Origin: Kitasatospora sp. NBC_01287
GTDB taxonomy: Bacteria; Actinomycetota; Actinomycetes; Streptomycetales; Streptomycetaceae
NCBI RefSeq assembly: GCF_026340565.1
Contig: NZ_JAPEPB010000001.1
Span: 1,302,001 to 1,366,000 of the forward strand
Direction of reading: 5' to 3'
DNA length: 64,000 nt
The notes beneath the pieces are model-generated. The model searched no databases, had not been told where the DNA came from, and worked only from the letters and a program-made list of their open reading frames with translations. Positions 25,057-33,753 of the stretch are shown here, piece by piece; position 1 is the stretch's first letter; each line of letters starts with the position of its first letter. Position numbers and translations under genes: made by a program.

Positions 25057-25530
25057 ATGTCAGGCAGGCCCGTGTACCTGTACGGAGACGATCCGGTCGA
25101 GATCAACGCCGGCCGTGCCAAGGTCAGGCTCGCGGTCAGCAACACCGGGGACCGCGCGGTCCAGGTCGGCTCGCACTACCACTTCTTCGAGGTGAACCGG
25201 GCCCTGGACTTCGACCGCAACCGGGCCTTCGGCATGCACCTGGACCTGCCGGCCGGGACCGGCGTGCGGTTCGAGCCGGGCGACACCCGGGAGGTGGAGC
25301 TGGCCGCGTACGCCGGCCACCGGCGGCTGATCGGCTTCAGCGCGCTGGTCGACGGCGGACTCGGCTCGGCCGACACCAGGGCCAGGGCGCTGCGGCGCGC
25401 GGTCGAGGCGGGCTTCAAGGGCGCCCGACTCGAAACGGCGCAGGACGCGGTGGCGCAGGACGCAGCGGCGCAGGACAAGGAAGCACGGGTCGCGGCGGCC
25501 CCCACCCCGAACCAGGAGGGCGAGCTCTGA
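25057..25530 (+). CDS. ureB: Urease beta subunit
   Basis: 157 residues from the ATG at 25057, with GAGAGA upstream. The core ([59 protein letters not shown]) matches UreB. The protein is longer than the usual 100-120 residues because of an Ala/Gln/Asp tail built from repeated GCGCAGGAC units ([14 protein letters not shown]). The stop overlaps the ureC start in TGATG. Confidence 0.95.
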   Translation: MSGRPVYLYGDDPVEINAGRAKVRLAVSNTGDRAVQVGSHYHFFEVNRALDFDRNRAFGMHLDLPAGTGVRFEPGDTREVELAAYAGHRRLIGFSALVDGGLGSADTRARALRRAVEAGFKGARLETAQDAVAQDAAAQDKEARVAAAPTPNQEGEL

Positions 25531-27254
25531 TGGCGATCATCCCCCGCAGGCAGTACACCGACCTCTTCGGCCCCACCGTCGGCGACCGCTTCCGGCTCGC
25601 CGACACCAACCTGGTGGTCGAAGTCGAGCAGGACTTCAACCAGGGCCACTACGGCGACGAGGCCGTCTACGGCGGCGGCAAGGGCATCCGCGACGGCATG
25701 GCCCAGGACCCGGCGGCCACCAGCCTGCGGGGCGCGCTCGACCTGGTGATCACCAACGTGGTGGTGATGGACCCGGTGCTCGGCGTCGTCAAGGGCGACA
25801 TCGGGGTCAAGGACGGCTTCATCACCGCCGTCGGCAAGGCGGGCAACCCGCGGCTGCAGAGCGGCGTGCACCCGAAGCTGGTGATCGGCCCGGGCACCGA
25901 GGTGGTCTCCGGCGAGCACCTGATCGCCACCGCGGGCGGGATCGACACCCACATCCACTTCATCGCCCCGCAGCAGGTCCAGGAGGGCCTGACCAACGGC
26001 ATCACCACGCTGATCGGCGGCGGCACCGGACCCACCGACGGCACCAACGGCACGACCTGCACCCCGGGTCCGTGGAACATCCACCGGATGTACCAGGCGG
26101 TGGAGGACCTCCCGGTCAACGTCGGCCTGCTGGGCAAGGGCAACGCCTCGCTGCCGGACGCGCTGCGCGAGCAGGTCGAGGCGGGCGTCTGCGGCCTGAA
26201 GGTGCACGAGGACTGGGGCACCACCCCCGCCGCGATCGACACCGCGCTCAGGGTGGCCGACGAGTACGACGTGCAGGTGGCGATCCACACCGACACCCTG
26301 AACGAGTCCGGCTTCTACGAGGACACCCTGTCGGCGATCGACGGCCGGACCATCCACACCTTCCACACCGAAGGCGCGGGCGGCGGCCACGCCCCGGACA
26401 TCATGCGGATCGCCGGGGAGCCCAACGTCCTCCCCTCGTCCACGAATCCGACCCTGCCCTACACCGTCAACTCGATCGACGAGCTGCTCGACATGGTGAT
26501 GGTCTGCCACCACCTGAGCCACGACATCCCCGAGGACGTCTCGTTCGCCGACTCCCGGGTGCGCTGCGAGACGGTGGCGGCCGAGACGGTGCTGCACGAC
26601 GAGGGCGTGATCAGCATCTTCTCCTCGGACTCGCAGGCGATGGGCCGGATCGGCGAGTCCTTCGCCCGGGCCTTCCAGACCGCGCACCACTGCAAGGACC
26701 AGCGCGGCAAGCTGGACGGCGACAGCGAGCGCCACGACAACTTCCGGGTGCTGCGCTACCTGGCCAAGCTCACCATCAACCCGGCGATCGCCTCCGGCAC
26801 CGCCGAGTACCTCGGCTCGCTGGAGCCGGGCAAGCTGGCCGACATCGTGCTCTGGCCGATCAACTCCTTCGGCGCCAAGCCCAAGTTGGTGATCAAGGGC
26901 GGCATGGTCAACTGGGCGCTGATGGGCGATCCGAACGCCTCGCTGCCCACCACGCAGCCGATCCACTACCGCCCGATGTACGGCGCGCTCGGCAAGGCCC
27001 GGCAGGCCACCCGGGTCTCGTTCATGTCGCAGGCGGCCGTGGACCGCGGGGTGCCGGCCGAACTCGGCCTGGAGAGCAGGGTGCTGCCGGTGCGGCACTG
27101 CCGCACGGTGGGCAAGGAGCACATGGTGCGCAACGACGCGCGGCCCCGGATCGAGGTGGACCCGGAGACCTACGAGGTCACCCTGGACGGGGTGCCCGCC
27201 ACCATCGCGCCGGCCGAGTCGCTGCCGCTCAACCACCTCTTCTACCTCGCGTGA
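25530..27254 (+). CDS. ureC: Urease alpha (catalytic) subunit
   Basis: 574 residues. Nickel ligands and catalytic groups are in place: [10 protein letters not shown] (two His), the carbamylated Lys in [10 protein letters not shown] (residue about 224), [15 protein letters not shown], the flap block [14 protein letters not shown], and SSDSQAMGR with the nickel Asp. The start ATG overlaps the ureB stop by one base and the stop overlaps the ureF GTG, so subunits and accessory protein are coupled. Confidence 0.98.
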   Translation: MAIIPRRQYTDLFGPTVGDRFRLADTNLVVEVEQDFNQGHYGDEAVYGGGKGIRDGMAQDPAATSLRGALDLVITNVVVMDPVLGVVKGDIGVKDGFITAVGKAGNPRLQSGVHPKLVIGPGTEVVSGEHLIATAGGIDTHIHFIAPQQVQEGLTNGITTLIGGGTGPTDGTNGTTCTPGPWNIHRMYQAVEDLPVNVGLLGKGNASLPDALREQVEAGVCGLKVHEDWGTTPAAIDTALRVADEYDVQVAIHTDTLNESGFYEDTLSAIDGRTIHTFHTEGAGGGHAPDIMRIAGEPNVLPSSTNPTLPYTVNSIDELLDMVMVCHHLSHDIPEDVSFADSRVRCETVAAETVLHDEGVISIFSSDSQAMGRIGESFARAFQTAHHCKDQRGKLDGDSERHDNFRVLRYLAKLTINPAIASGTAEYLGSLEPGKLADIVLWPINSFGAKPKLVIKGGMVNWALMGDPNASLPTTQPIHYRPMYGALGKARQATRVSFMSQAAVDRGVPAELGLESRVLPVRHCRTVGKEHMVRNDARPRIEVDPETYEVTLDGVPATIAPAESLPLNHLFYLA

Positions 27255-27946
27255 GCGCCTCCGCGCTGGACACGCTGCTGATCAGCCTGCAGTTGACCGA
27301 CTCCGCCTTCCCCAGCGGCCTCTACACCCTCTCGCACGGCCTCGAAGGCTTTCTGCAGGCCAAGCAGGTGGACCGGGAGAGCATGCCGGAGCTGCTGGCC
27401 GACCTGCTGCGCCACTCGGTCGGCCCGGCGGACGCAACCGCGCTCGCGCTGGCCAACCGGGCCGCCGCGGCCGGGGACTGGGCGGCCCTGGTGGAGGTGG
27501 ACCAGCGGCTGTTCGCGAGCAAGCTCAACCGCGAGCTGCGGCTGGCCGCCACCCGCACCGGGCGGCAGATGCTGGACACCGCCCGACTGGCGCTGGGCGG
27601 TGAGGCGTTGGACCGCTATGCCGAGCTGGTGGTCGCCAAGCGCTCACCCGGCTGCCAGGCGGTGGCCGCCGGTGTGGCGTACGCGGCCGGCGGGGTGGCG
27701 GCCGAACAGGCGGTGGCGAGCGACCTGTTCGCCTTCGCCGTGAGCTTCGTCTCGGCGGCGCTGCGGCTGCGGCTGACCGATCACCGGCGGGCGCAGACCA
27801 CGCTGCGCTCCATCGCCCCGGTGATCAAGGAGGTCACCGGGGCGGCCCTGCACCGCGAACTCGCCGACCTGGGCGGCTGCGTGCCGATCGCCGACGCCAT
27901 GTCGGGTCGGCACGAGCGGGCCGAGGCGCGGATGTTCGCCTCCTGA
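27251..27946 (+). CDS. ureF: Urease accessory protein UreF
   Basis: 231 residues from a GTG overlapping the ureC stop. [20 protein letters not shown] is the family's N-terminal block; [19 protein letters not shown] and the end [15 protein letters not shown] fit. UreF bridges UreD and UreG in the nickel-loading complex and gates GTP use. It is followed by a repeat-filled gap before ureG. Confidence 0.93.
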   Translation: MSASALDTLLISLQLTDSAFPSGLYTLSHGLEGFLQAKQVDRESMPELLADLLRHSVGPADATALALANRAAAAGDWAALVEVDQRLFASKLNRELRLAATRTGRQMLDTARLALGGEALDRYAELVVAKRSPGCQAVAAGVAYAAGGVAAEQAVASDLFAFAVSFVSAALRLRLTDHRRAQTTLRSIAPVIKEVTGAALHRELADLGGCVPIADAMSGRHERAEARMFAS

Positions 27947-27980
27947 CGGTTCGTCAGATCTGTTCAGGTCCATCAGGCCG

Positions 27981-28088
27981 ACTCAGGACGGCTCAGGACG
28001 GCTCAGGACGGCTCAGGACGGCTCAGGCCATCGGTACACCAGCCATCGGTACACCAGCCAGTGGTACACCAGCCAGTGGTACACCAGC
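27981..28088. repeat. Two tandem repeats between ureF and ureG
   Basis: GGCTCAGGAC recurs as a 10-base unit from about 27981 to 28027. It is immediately followed by four copies of a 15-base unit, CATCGGTACACCAGC twice and CAGTGGTACACCAGC twice, at 28029-28088. They fill the only sizeable gap of the urease operon. No hairpin of note. Slippage is the likely origin; the ribosome site of ureG comes right after. Confidence 0.85.
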
Positions 28089-28105
28089 GAGGAAGAAGGC
28101 AGGAC

Positions 28106-28726
28106 ATGACGGACGACGTGCTGCGGGTGGGCATCGCCGGACCGGTGGGCTCCGGAAAGACGGCGCTGATCGAGGCCCTGGTGCCGGTGCTGATCGCCCG
28201 GGGCCGGCGCCCGGCGGTGGTCACCAACGACATCTACACCCAGGAGGACGCCCAGCACGTGCGGCGCAACCTGGCCGGGGTGCTGGACCCCGAGCGGGTG
28301 GTGGGCGTGGAGACCGGCGCCTGCCCGCACACGGCCGTCCGGGACGACCCCACGATGAACCTGGCGGCCGGTGCCGAACTCCTGGAACGCTTCCCGGACA
28401 TCGACACGCTGCTCTACGAGTCGGGCGGCGACAACCTCACGCTGACCTTCAGCCCGGTGCTGGTCGACATGTTCTTCTTCGTCCTCGACACGGCCGAGGG
28501 CGAGAAGATGCCCCGCAAGCGCGGCCCCGGCATCACCGACTCGGACGTGCTGGTGATCAACAAGGTGGACATCGCCCAGTACGTGCGCTGCGACCTCGCG
28601 GTGATGTCCGCCGACGCCGACCGGGTCCGCGAGGGGCGACCCGTGGTGCTCACCAACAGCCTCACCGGGGACGGGATCGAGCGGGTCGTCGAGCTGCTGG
28701 AGGGCTACCGCGGGGTCGCCGCGTGA
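28106..28726 (+). CDS. ureG: Urease accessory GTPase UreG
   Basis: 206 residues from the ATG at 28106; GGAAGAAGG precedes it, and the 15 codons upstream encode the repeat. The P-loop is GPVGSGKTALIE. The metal motif is GACPHTAVRDD (family CPH). LLYESGGDNLTLTFSPVLVD and VINKVDIAQYV (the NKxD base recognition motif) follow. UreG carries nickel to apo-urease upon GTP hydrolysis. Confidence 0.96.
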   Translation: MTDDVLRVGIAGPVGSGKTALIEALVPVLIARGRRPAVVTNDIYTQEDAQHVRRNLAGVLDPERVVGVETGACPHTAVRDDPTMNLAAGAELLERFPDIDTLLYESGGDNLTLTFSPVLVDMFFFVLDTAEGEKMPRKRGPGITDSDVLVINKVDIAQYVRCDLAVMSADADRVREGRPVVLTNSLTGDGIERVVELLEGYRGVAA

Positions 28727-29700
28727 CCGTCCGGCTGACGCCCGCGCACTACGAGCCGGCCCGCGTCCCCGCCCAGGTGCGGCGGCACGCCGGCCGGCCC
28801 GCGGCGCTCGGCGTCGGCGCGCCGGGCAAGGTCGGCCTGCTCGAACTCGGCTTCGAGCGGATCGGCGCGCCGACCGCCACCGGCCCACGGACCGAACTGG
28901 TCAGCCACTACCAGAAGTCGCCGCTGCAGATCATGCGGCCGCTCTACTTCGACCCGGCCCGTCCCGACCTGGCGATCACCCAGCTGATGTCCACCGGCGG
29001 TGGCATCGTGCAGGCCGACCGGCTGCGCCTGGACCTGCGCTGCGGCCGGGACACCGCCGTGCACCTGACCACCCAGGCCGCGACCAAGGTCCACCGGATG
29101 GACGCCGACTACGCGACCCAGCAGGTCTTCCTGACCGCCGAGGCGGGCGCCTACGTCGAGTACCTGCCCCAACCGGTCATCCCCTACCGCGACGCGCGCT
29201 TCTACCAGCGCACCGTGCTCACGGTGGACCCCACGGCGACCGTGCTCGCCGCCGAGACCGTGCTGGCCGGCCGGCTGGCGCGCGGCGAGCGCAACGCCTA
29301 CCAGGTCTTCGCCGCCGATCTGGAGTGGCGCCGGCCCGACGGCCGGCTCTTCGCGCTGGACACCGTGCGGCTGGAGCCCGGCGGTTCGGGCGTCACCGGT
29401 TCGGGCGTCACCGGTTCCGGCGTCACCGGCCCGGCCGTGCTGGGCGGGCACGACCTGGTGTCGAGCTTCTTCGCCGTCACGCCGCTGGCCCCCGCCGCCC
29501 AGGTCGCCGACGCGCTGCACCGGGCGCTCGACGGCAGCGGCCTGCTGCACGGCGTGAGCGTGCTGCCCGAGGAGGCGGGGGCCTGGCTGCGCGTGCTGGG
29601 CGGCGACTCCCCCACCGTCACGGCGGCCGTACTGCGCGCCTGGGACGCGGTGCGCCGGCTGCTCATCGGGGTTCCGGCCCCGGCCCTGCGCTCCTCCTGA
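28723..29700 (+). CDS. ureD: Urease accessory protein UreD (UreH)
   Basis: 325 residues from a GTG overlapping the ureG stop. SPLQIMRPLYFDPARPDLA, LMSTGGGIVQADRLRLDL, LTTQAATKVHRMDADYA and YVEYLPQPVIPYRDARFYQR are the family blocks. A local insert of three GSGVT repeats comes from a 15-base tandem repeat at about 29385-29430. UreD docks on urease and passes nickel to the active site. Confidence 0.93.
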   Translation: MTVRLTPAHYEPARVPAQVRRHAGRPAALGVGAPGKVGLLELGFERIGAPTATGPRTELVSHYQKSPLQIMRPLYFDPARPDLAITQLMSTGGGIVQADRLRLDLRCGRDTAVHLTTQAATKVHRMDADYATQQVFLTAEAGAYVEYLPQPVIPYRDARFYQRTVLTVDPTATVLAAETVLAGRLARGERNAYQVFAADLEWRRPDGRLFALDTVRLEPGGSGVTGSGVTGSGVTGPAVLGGHDLVSSFFAVTPLAPAAQVADALHRALDGSGLLHGVSVLPEEAGAWLRVLGGDSPTVTAAVLRAWDAVRRLLIGVPAPALRSS

Positions 29701-29798
29701 CCGAACCCGAACCCGAACCCGAACCCCGCCCTCCTGATCCCGCCCTCCTGATCCCACCCTCCCGTTCCCCGCTTCCCCGTCCCCCGGAGAGACTTCGG

Positions 29799-31196
29799 AT
29801 GCCTACCACCCTCGATACGGGCAACACCGCCTGGCTCATGGCGAGTACCGCCATGGTCCTGCTGATGACCCCCGGCCTCGCCTTCTTCTACGGCGGCATG
29901 GTCAAGACCAAGCACGTGCTGGTCATGCTCAAGATGAGCTTCGTCTGCCTGGCCGTGGTCACCCTGCTCTGGCTGGCCATCGGCTACAGCCTGGCGTTCG
30001 GCAAGGACGTCGGCGGCGCCGGCCTGATCGGCACCCCCTCGCACTGGATGATGCACGACATCGGGATGACCAGCCTGTGGGGTTCCACCGGCATCCCGAC
30101 CGTGATCTTCTCCTGCTTCCAGATGGCCTTCGCCATCATCACGGTGGCCCTGATCAGCGGTTCCATCGCGGGCCGGGCCACCATGCGCGGCTGGGTGTGG
30201 TTCGCCGTCGTCTGGACGCTGCTGGTCTACGTGCCGCTGGCCCACTGGGTGTTCGCCCCGGACGGCTGGGTCACCGCGCACCTGGGCGCGCTCGACTTCG
30301 CCGGCGGCATGCCGGTCGAGATCAACTCCGGTGCGGCCGGCCTGGCCGTGGCGATCGTGGTGCGCAAGCGCAAGGACTTCGAGCGGGAGACCATCCGCCC
30401 GCACAACCTGCCGCTCGTGGTGATCGGTCTGGCGCTGCTCTGGTTCGGCTGGTTCGGCTTCAACGCCGGCTCCGCGCTGCAGACCGGCGGCACCGCCCCG
30501 ATGGCCTTCTTCAACACCCAACTCGCCGCCGCCGGTGCGATGGTGGGCTGGCTGCTGATCGAGAAGTGGAAGCTCGGGCACGTCGAGATGCTCGGCGTGG
30601 CGGGCGCGGCGGTGGCGGGCATGGTGGCGATCACCCCGTCCTGCGGTGAGATCTCCCCGGTCGGCGCGCTGGCCGTGGGCTTCGTCGCCGGTGTGGTCTG
30701 CGCCTTCGCGATCAACTTCAAGTACAAGATGGGCTACGACGACACCCTCGACGTGGTCGGCGTGCACGGCTTCGGCGGGATCGTCGGCACGGTGGCCATC
30801 GGTCTCTTCGCCACCGTGCAGATGAGCGGCAAGAAGGGCCTGTTCTACGGCGGCGGCCTCGACCTGCTGTGGCGCCAGGTGGTCGGGGTGGTGGTCTGCG
30901 CGGCCTTCTCGTTCGGGATGACCTGGCTGATCGCCAAGGCGATCGAGAAGACGGTCGGCTTCCGCGCCGACGAGGAGTACGAGCACGTCCCCGGCCAGGA
31001 GGAGGAGTTGGCCTACGACGACGAGACCATCGCCGAGATCCGGGCGCGCCTGGCGCAGGCCCGGGTCCCGGTCGCGGTGGGCGCGGGCGCGGGCGGGGGC
31101 GCGGCGGACGGCGACTCCGCCCTCTCCGCCGCCGCCGACCACCAGTTGCTGGCCGACCTGCGCGAGGTGCTGGAGCGACGGGAGCAGGAGAAGTGA
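29799..31196 (+). CDS. amt: Ammonium transporter (Amt), first copy
   Basis: 465 residues from the ATG at 29799; the gap before it (29701-29798) holds CGAACC hexamer repeats and GGAGAG as ribosome site. Eleven helices are expected. WLMASTAMVLLMTPGLAFFY and GGMVKTKHVL open the protein, LAHWVFAPDGW holds the first pore His, WFGWFGFNAGS is the signature, and VVGVHGFGGIVGT carries the second pore His. A cytoplasmic tail of about 70 residues ends the protein. Adjacent to urease, it can retain or move ammonium from urea hydrolysis. Confidence 0.95.
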   Translation: MPTTLDTGNTAWLMASTAMVLLMTPGLAFFYGGMVKTKHVLVMLKMSFVCLAVVTLLWLAIGYSLAFGKDVGGAGLIGTPSHWMMHDIGMTSLWGSTGIPTVIFSCFQMAFAIITVALISGSIAGRATMRGWVWFAVVWTLLVYVPLAHWVFAPDGWVTAHLGALDFAGGMPVEINSGAAGLAVAIVVRKRKDFERETIRPHNLPLVVIGLALLWFGWFGFNAGSALQTGGTAPMAFFNTQLAAAGAMVGWLLIEKWKLGHVEMLGVAGAAVAGMVAITPSCGEISPVGALAVGFVAGVVCAFAINFKYKMGYDDTLDVVGVHGFGGIVGTVAIGLFATVQMSGKKGLFYGGGLDLLWRQVVGVVVCAAFSFGMTWLIAKAIEKTVGFRADEEYEHVPGQEEELAYDDETIAEIRARLAQARVPVAVGAGAGGGAADGDSALSAAADHQLLADLREVLERREQEK

Positions 31197-32548
31197 CCCC
31201 GGCGCTGGACTCGGGCAACTCCGCCTGGCTGATGATGGCCGCCGCGATGGTGCTGCTGATGGCACCGGGCCTGGCCTTCTTCTACGGCGGCATGGTGAAG
31301 ACCGGTCAGGTCATCGCGATGCTCAAGATGTGCTTCGTCTGCCTGGTGCTGGTGACCCTGATCTGGGTCACCGTCGGCTACTCCCTCGCCTTCGGCCCGG
31401 ATGCCGGGGGGCTCGGGGTGATCGGCGGGCTGGACCACGTGTTCATGTCCGGGGTCGGGATGGAGAGCAACACCAACGGCGTGCCCACCGTGGCGTTCGC
31501 CGTCTTCCACATGTCCTTCGCCATCGTGACCGTCGCGCTGATCAGCGGCTCGGTGGCCGGGCGGGCGACGATGAAGGGCTGGATCGCCTTCGTCTGCGCC
31601 TGGACCCTGCTGGTCTACATCCCGCTGGCGCACTGGGTCTTCGCGCCCGACGGCTGGGTGGTGAAGCAGGTCGGCGCGGTCGACTTCTCCGGCGGCACGG
31701 TGGTCGAACTCAGCTCCGGCGCGGCCGGCCTGGCCCTGGCCCTGGTGGCCGGCAAGCGGCAGGACTTCGAGCGGACGAAGATCCGCCCGCACAACCTGCC
31801 GCTGGTCGTGGTGGGCCTGTCGCTGCTCTGGTTCGGCTGGTTCGGCTTCAACACCGGCTCCTCGCTGGGCACTCCGGGCGCGGCCGCGATGGGCGTGATG
31901 AACACCCAGCTGGCGGCCGGCGCGGCGATGGCCGGCTGGGCGGCCACCGTCTACCTGCGCACCCGCAAGGTCGGGCTGCTCGACATGTGCATGGGCGCGG
32001 TCACCGGCATGGTCGCGATGACCCCGCTGGCCGGCGGCGTCAGCATGATGTGGGCCACCGTCATCGGCTTCCTGGCCGGGCTCACCTGCGCCTTCGCGAT
32101 CAGCTGGAAGTACCGCTTCGGCGTGGACGACACGCTCGACGTGGTCGGCATCCACGGCTGGGGCGGGCTCTTCGGCATGGTGATGGTGGGCCTGGCGGCC
32201 ACCGGCGTGATGACCGGCAAGAAGGGCGTCTTCTACGGCGGCGGTTGGGACCTGCTGGGCAAGCAGTTGGTCGCGGTCCTGGTGCTCGGGCTCTTCTCGT
32301 TCGGGATGACCGCGGTGATCGGCAAGGTGGTCGACCTGACGGTGGGCCTGCGCCAGTCGAGCACCGCCGAGGAGCACGAGCAGGTCTACCAGAACGACTG
32401 GGACGCCCAGTTCAAGGAGATCGCGGACGCCCTGCGGGGCAGCGGCGGGACGGCCGCCGAGGCCGGGCCGGACGCGAGCGCGCTGCTGGAGCAGGTGCGG
32501 CGGATGCTGGCGCCGGATCAGCCGGAGCGGGAGCGGCTCTCGGACTGA
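31193..32548 (+). CDS. amt: Ammonium transporter (Amt), second copy
   Basis: 451 residues from a GTG overlapping the stop of the first amt gene. It is clearly a paralogue of the neighbour (WLMMAAAMVLLMAPGLAFFY, LAHWVFAPDGW, WFGWFGFNTGS, VVGIHGWGG) with both pore histidines kept, but the sequences have diverged along their whole length. No glnK/PII gene follows, unlike the common amtB-glnK pairing. It may partner the first copy in a mixed trimer; this is inference. Confidence 0.95.
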   Translation: MTPALDSGNSAWLMMAAAMVLLMAPGLAFFYGGMVKTGQVIAMLKMCFVCLVLVTLIWVTVGYSLAFGPDAGGLGVIGGLDHVFMSGVGMESNTNGVPTVAFAVFHMSFAIVTVALISGSVAGRATMKGWIAFVCAWTLLVYIPLAHWVFAPDGWVVKQVGAVDFSGGTVVELSSGAAGLALALVAGKRQDFERTKIRPHNLPLVVVGLSLLWFGWFGFNTGSSLGTPGAAAMGVMNTQLAAGAAMAGWAATVYLRTRKVGLLDMCMGAVTGMVAMTPLAGGVSMMWATVIGFLAGLTCAFAISWKYRFGVDDTLDVVGIHGWGGLFGMVMVGLAATGVMTGKKGVFYGGGWDLLGKQLVAVLVLGLFSFGMTAVIGKVVDLTVGLRQSSTAEEHEQVYQNDWDAQFKEIADALRGSGGTAAEAGPDASALLEQVRRMLAPDQPERERLSD

Positions 32549-32573
32549 GGTCGCGAGGCCGTGCGTTCCTGAT

Positions 32574-32612
32574 GCCGTCGTCCCGGGCCCGATGTGGGCC
32601 CGGGACGACGGC
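32574..32612. terminator. Strong bidirectional hairpin between amt and the NRPS thioesterase
   Basis: A perfect 17-base stem (32574-32590 with 32596-32612) and a five-base loop GATGT, between the convergent amt and thioesterase genes. It can end both the urease-amt unit and the NRPS unit. Confidence 0.88.
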
Positions 32613-32641
32613 GCCCTGTGACGTCGGGAGGCGGCGGGCCG

Positions 32642-33418
32642 TCAGGCCGTGGCGAGTTCGGCCGTCAGGGCACTCAGCAGCGGGCCCCGGGACTCGCCGG
32701 TGAGGTAGAAGTGCCCACCGGGGAACATCCGCACCGAGCTGCCCGCCCGCGTGGTGGCCGTCCAGCGCTCCAGGTCGGTGCGGGAGACCAGGTCGTCCAC
32801 CCCACCGAAGATCGAGACCGGGCAGGCGAGCGGCGGGAACACCGGCTCCCGGTGGTCCCGGTAGTAGCCGTCGCAGAGGGTGTAGTCGGCACGCAGCGTC
32901 GGCAGGATCAGCTCCAGCAGCTCGGGCTGGGCCAGCACCTCCTCGGGCGTGCCGCCCATCTCGCGCAGGTCGGCCACCAGGTCGTCGTCCGTCCAGTGCC
33001 CGCGCCCCGGCTTGCGCTGCGGCGTGCCGGGCCCGCCGCAGCCGCTCAGCAGCAGCCGGTGCGGCAGCGGGTCGCCGCGCCGGGCCGCGGCGGCGGCGAC
33101 GCCGTAGGCGAGCATCGCGCCCATGCTGTGCCCGAAGAAGGCGTAGGGCCCATCCAGCAGCAGCGGCCGCAGCACCTCGGACAGCTCGGTGACCGCCTGC
33201 TGGTAGTCCGTCAGGCAGGGCTCGGCCAGCCGGTTCTCCCGGCCCGGCAGCTGGACGGCGAACAGGTCGACATCGGCCGGCAGCGCGGCCGCCCAGCCCC
33301 GGTAGAGGTAGGCGCCCGCGCCGGCGGGGTGGAAGCAGATCAGGCGCAGGCGGCTCTGCGGGCGGACGGCCAGCGGGAGGGTCCAGGCGCCGGTGGGGGT
33401 GACGGGCTGCGATGGCAT
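32642..33418 (-). CDS. Type II thioesterase of the NRPS cluster
   Basis: 258 residues. The alpha/beta hydrolase core begins LRLICFHPAGAGAYLYRGWA, continues with VQLPGRENRL, has the nucleophile in FGHSMGAMLAYG and ends with the His in PGGHFYLT. These stand-alone enzymes clear wrongly acylated carrier domains. Last gene of the NRPS-mbtH-TE unit, 84 bases after mbtH, with GAAAGG ahead of the ATG. Confidence 0.93.
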   Translation of the reverse strand: MPSQPVTPTGAWTLPLAVRPQSRLRLICFHPAGAGAYLYRGWAAALPADVDLFAVQLPGRENRLAEPCLTDYQQAVTELSEVLRPLLLDGPYAFFGHSMGAMLAYGVAAAAARRGDPLPHRLLLSGCGGPGTPQRKPGRGHWTDDDLVADLREMGGTPEEVLAQPELLELILPTLRADYTLCDGYYRDHREPVFPPLACPVSIFGGVDDLVSRTDLERWTATTRAGSSVRMFPGGHFYLTGESRGPLLSALTAELATA

Positions 33419-33502
33419 GGCGGAAGCCTTTCAGGAATCGGGGACGCGGGCCAAGGGCCGGCCGGCACTTCCCGACGGGAAGCACCGGACCGGCCCCGGT
33501 CG

Positions 33503-33718
33503 CTACTCCGCCTCGGCCATCGCGCGGACCAGGCTGGCCGGCCGCATGTCCGTCCAGTTGGCCTCGACGTGGTCCAGGCACGCCTGGCGGCCGTCCGGCC
33601 CGTGCGCGACGGTCCAGCCGGCCGGCACCTCGGCGAAGGCTGGCCAGAGCGAGTGCTGGTTCTCCTCGTTGACCAGCACCAGGTAGGTGCCGTCCGCGTC
33701 CTCGAACGGGTTCGCCAT
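33503..33718 (-). CDS. MbtH-like protein
   Basis: 71 residues, full length. Family signature: [33 protein letters not shown], and the late [15 protein letters not shown]. MbtH proteins bind adenylation domains and are often needed for their folding and activity. It starts 35 bases after the NRPS stop and surely serves it. Confidence 0.95.
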   Translation of the reverse strand: MANPFEDADGTYLVLVNEENQHSLWPAFAEVPAGWTVAHGPDGRQACLDHVEANWTDMRPASLVRAMAEAE

Positions 33719-33753
33719 GGGTCTTGGTTCCTTTCAGAGCGGCTGAACAGCGG

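Noticed and set aside
27981..28088. CRISPR-like array
   Set aside because: Plain tandem repeats without spacers; no cas genes.
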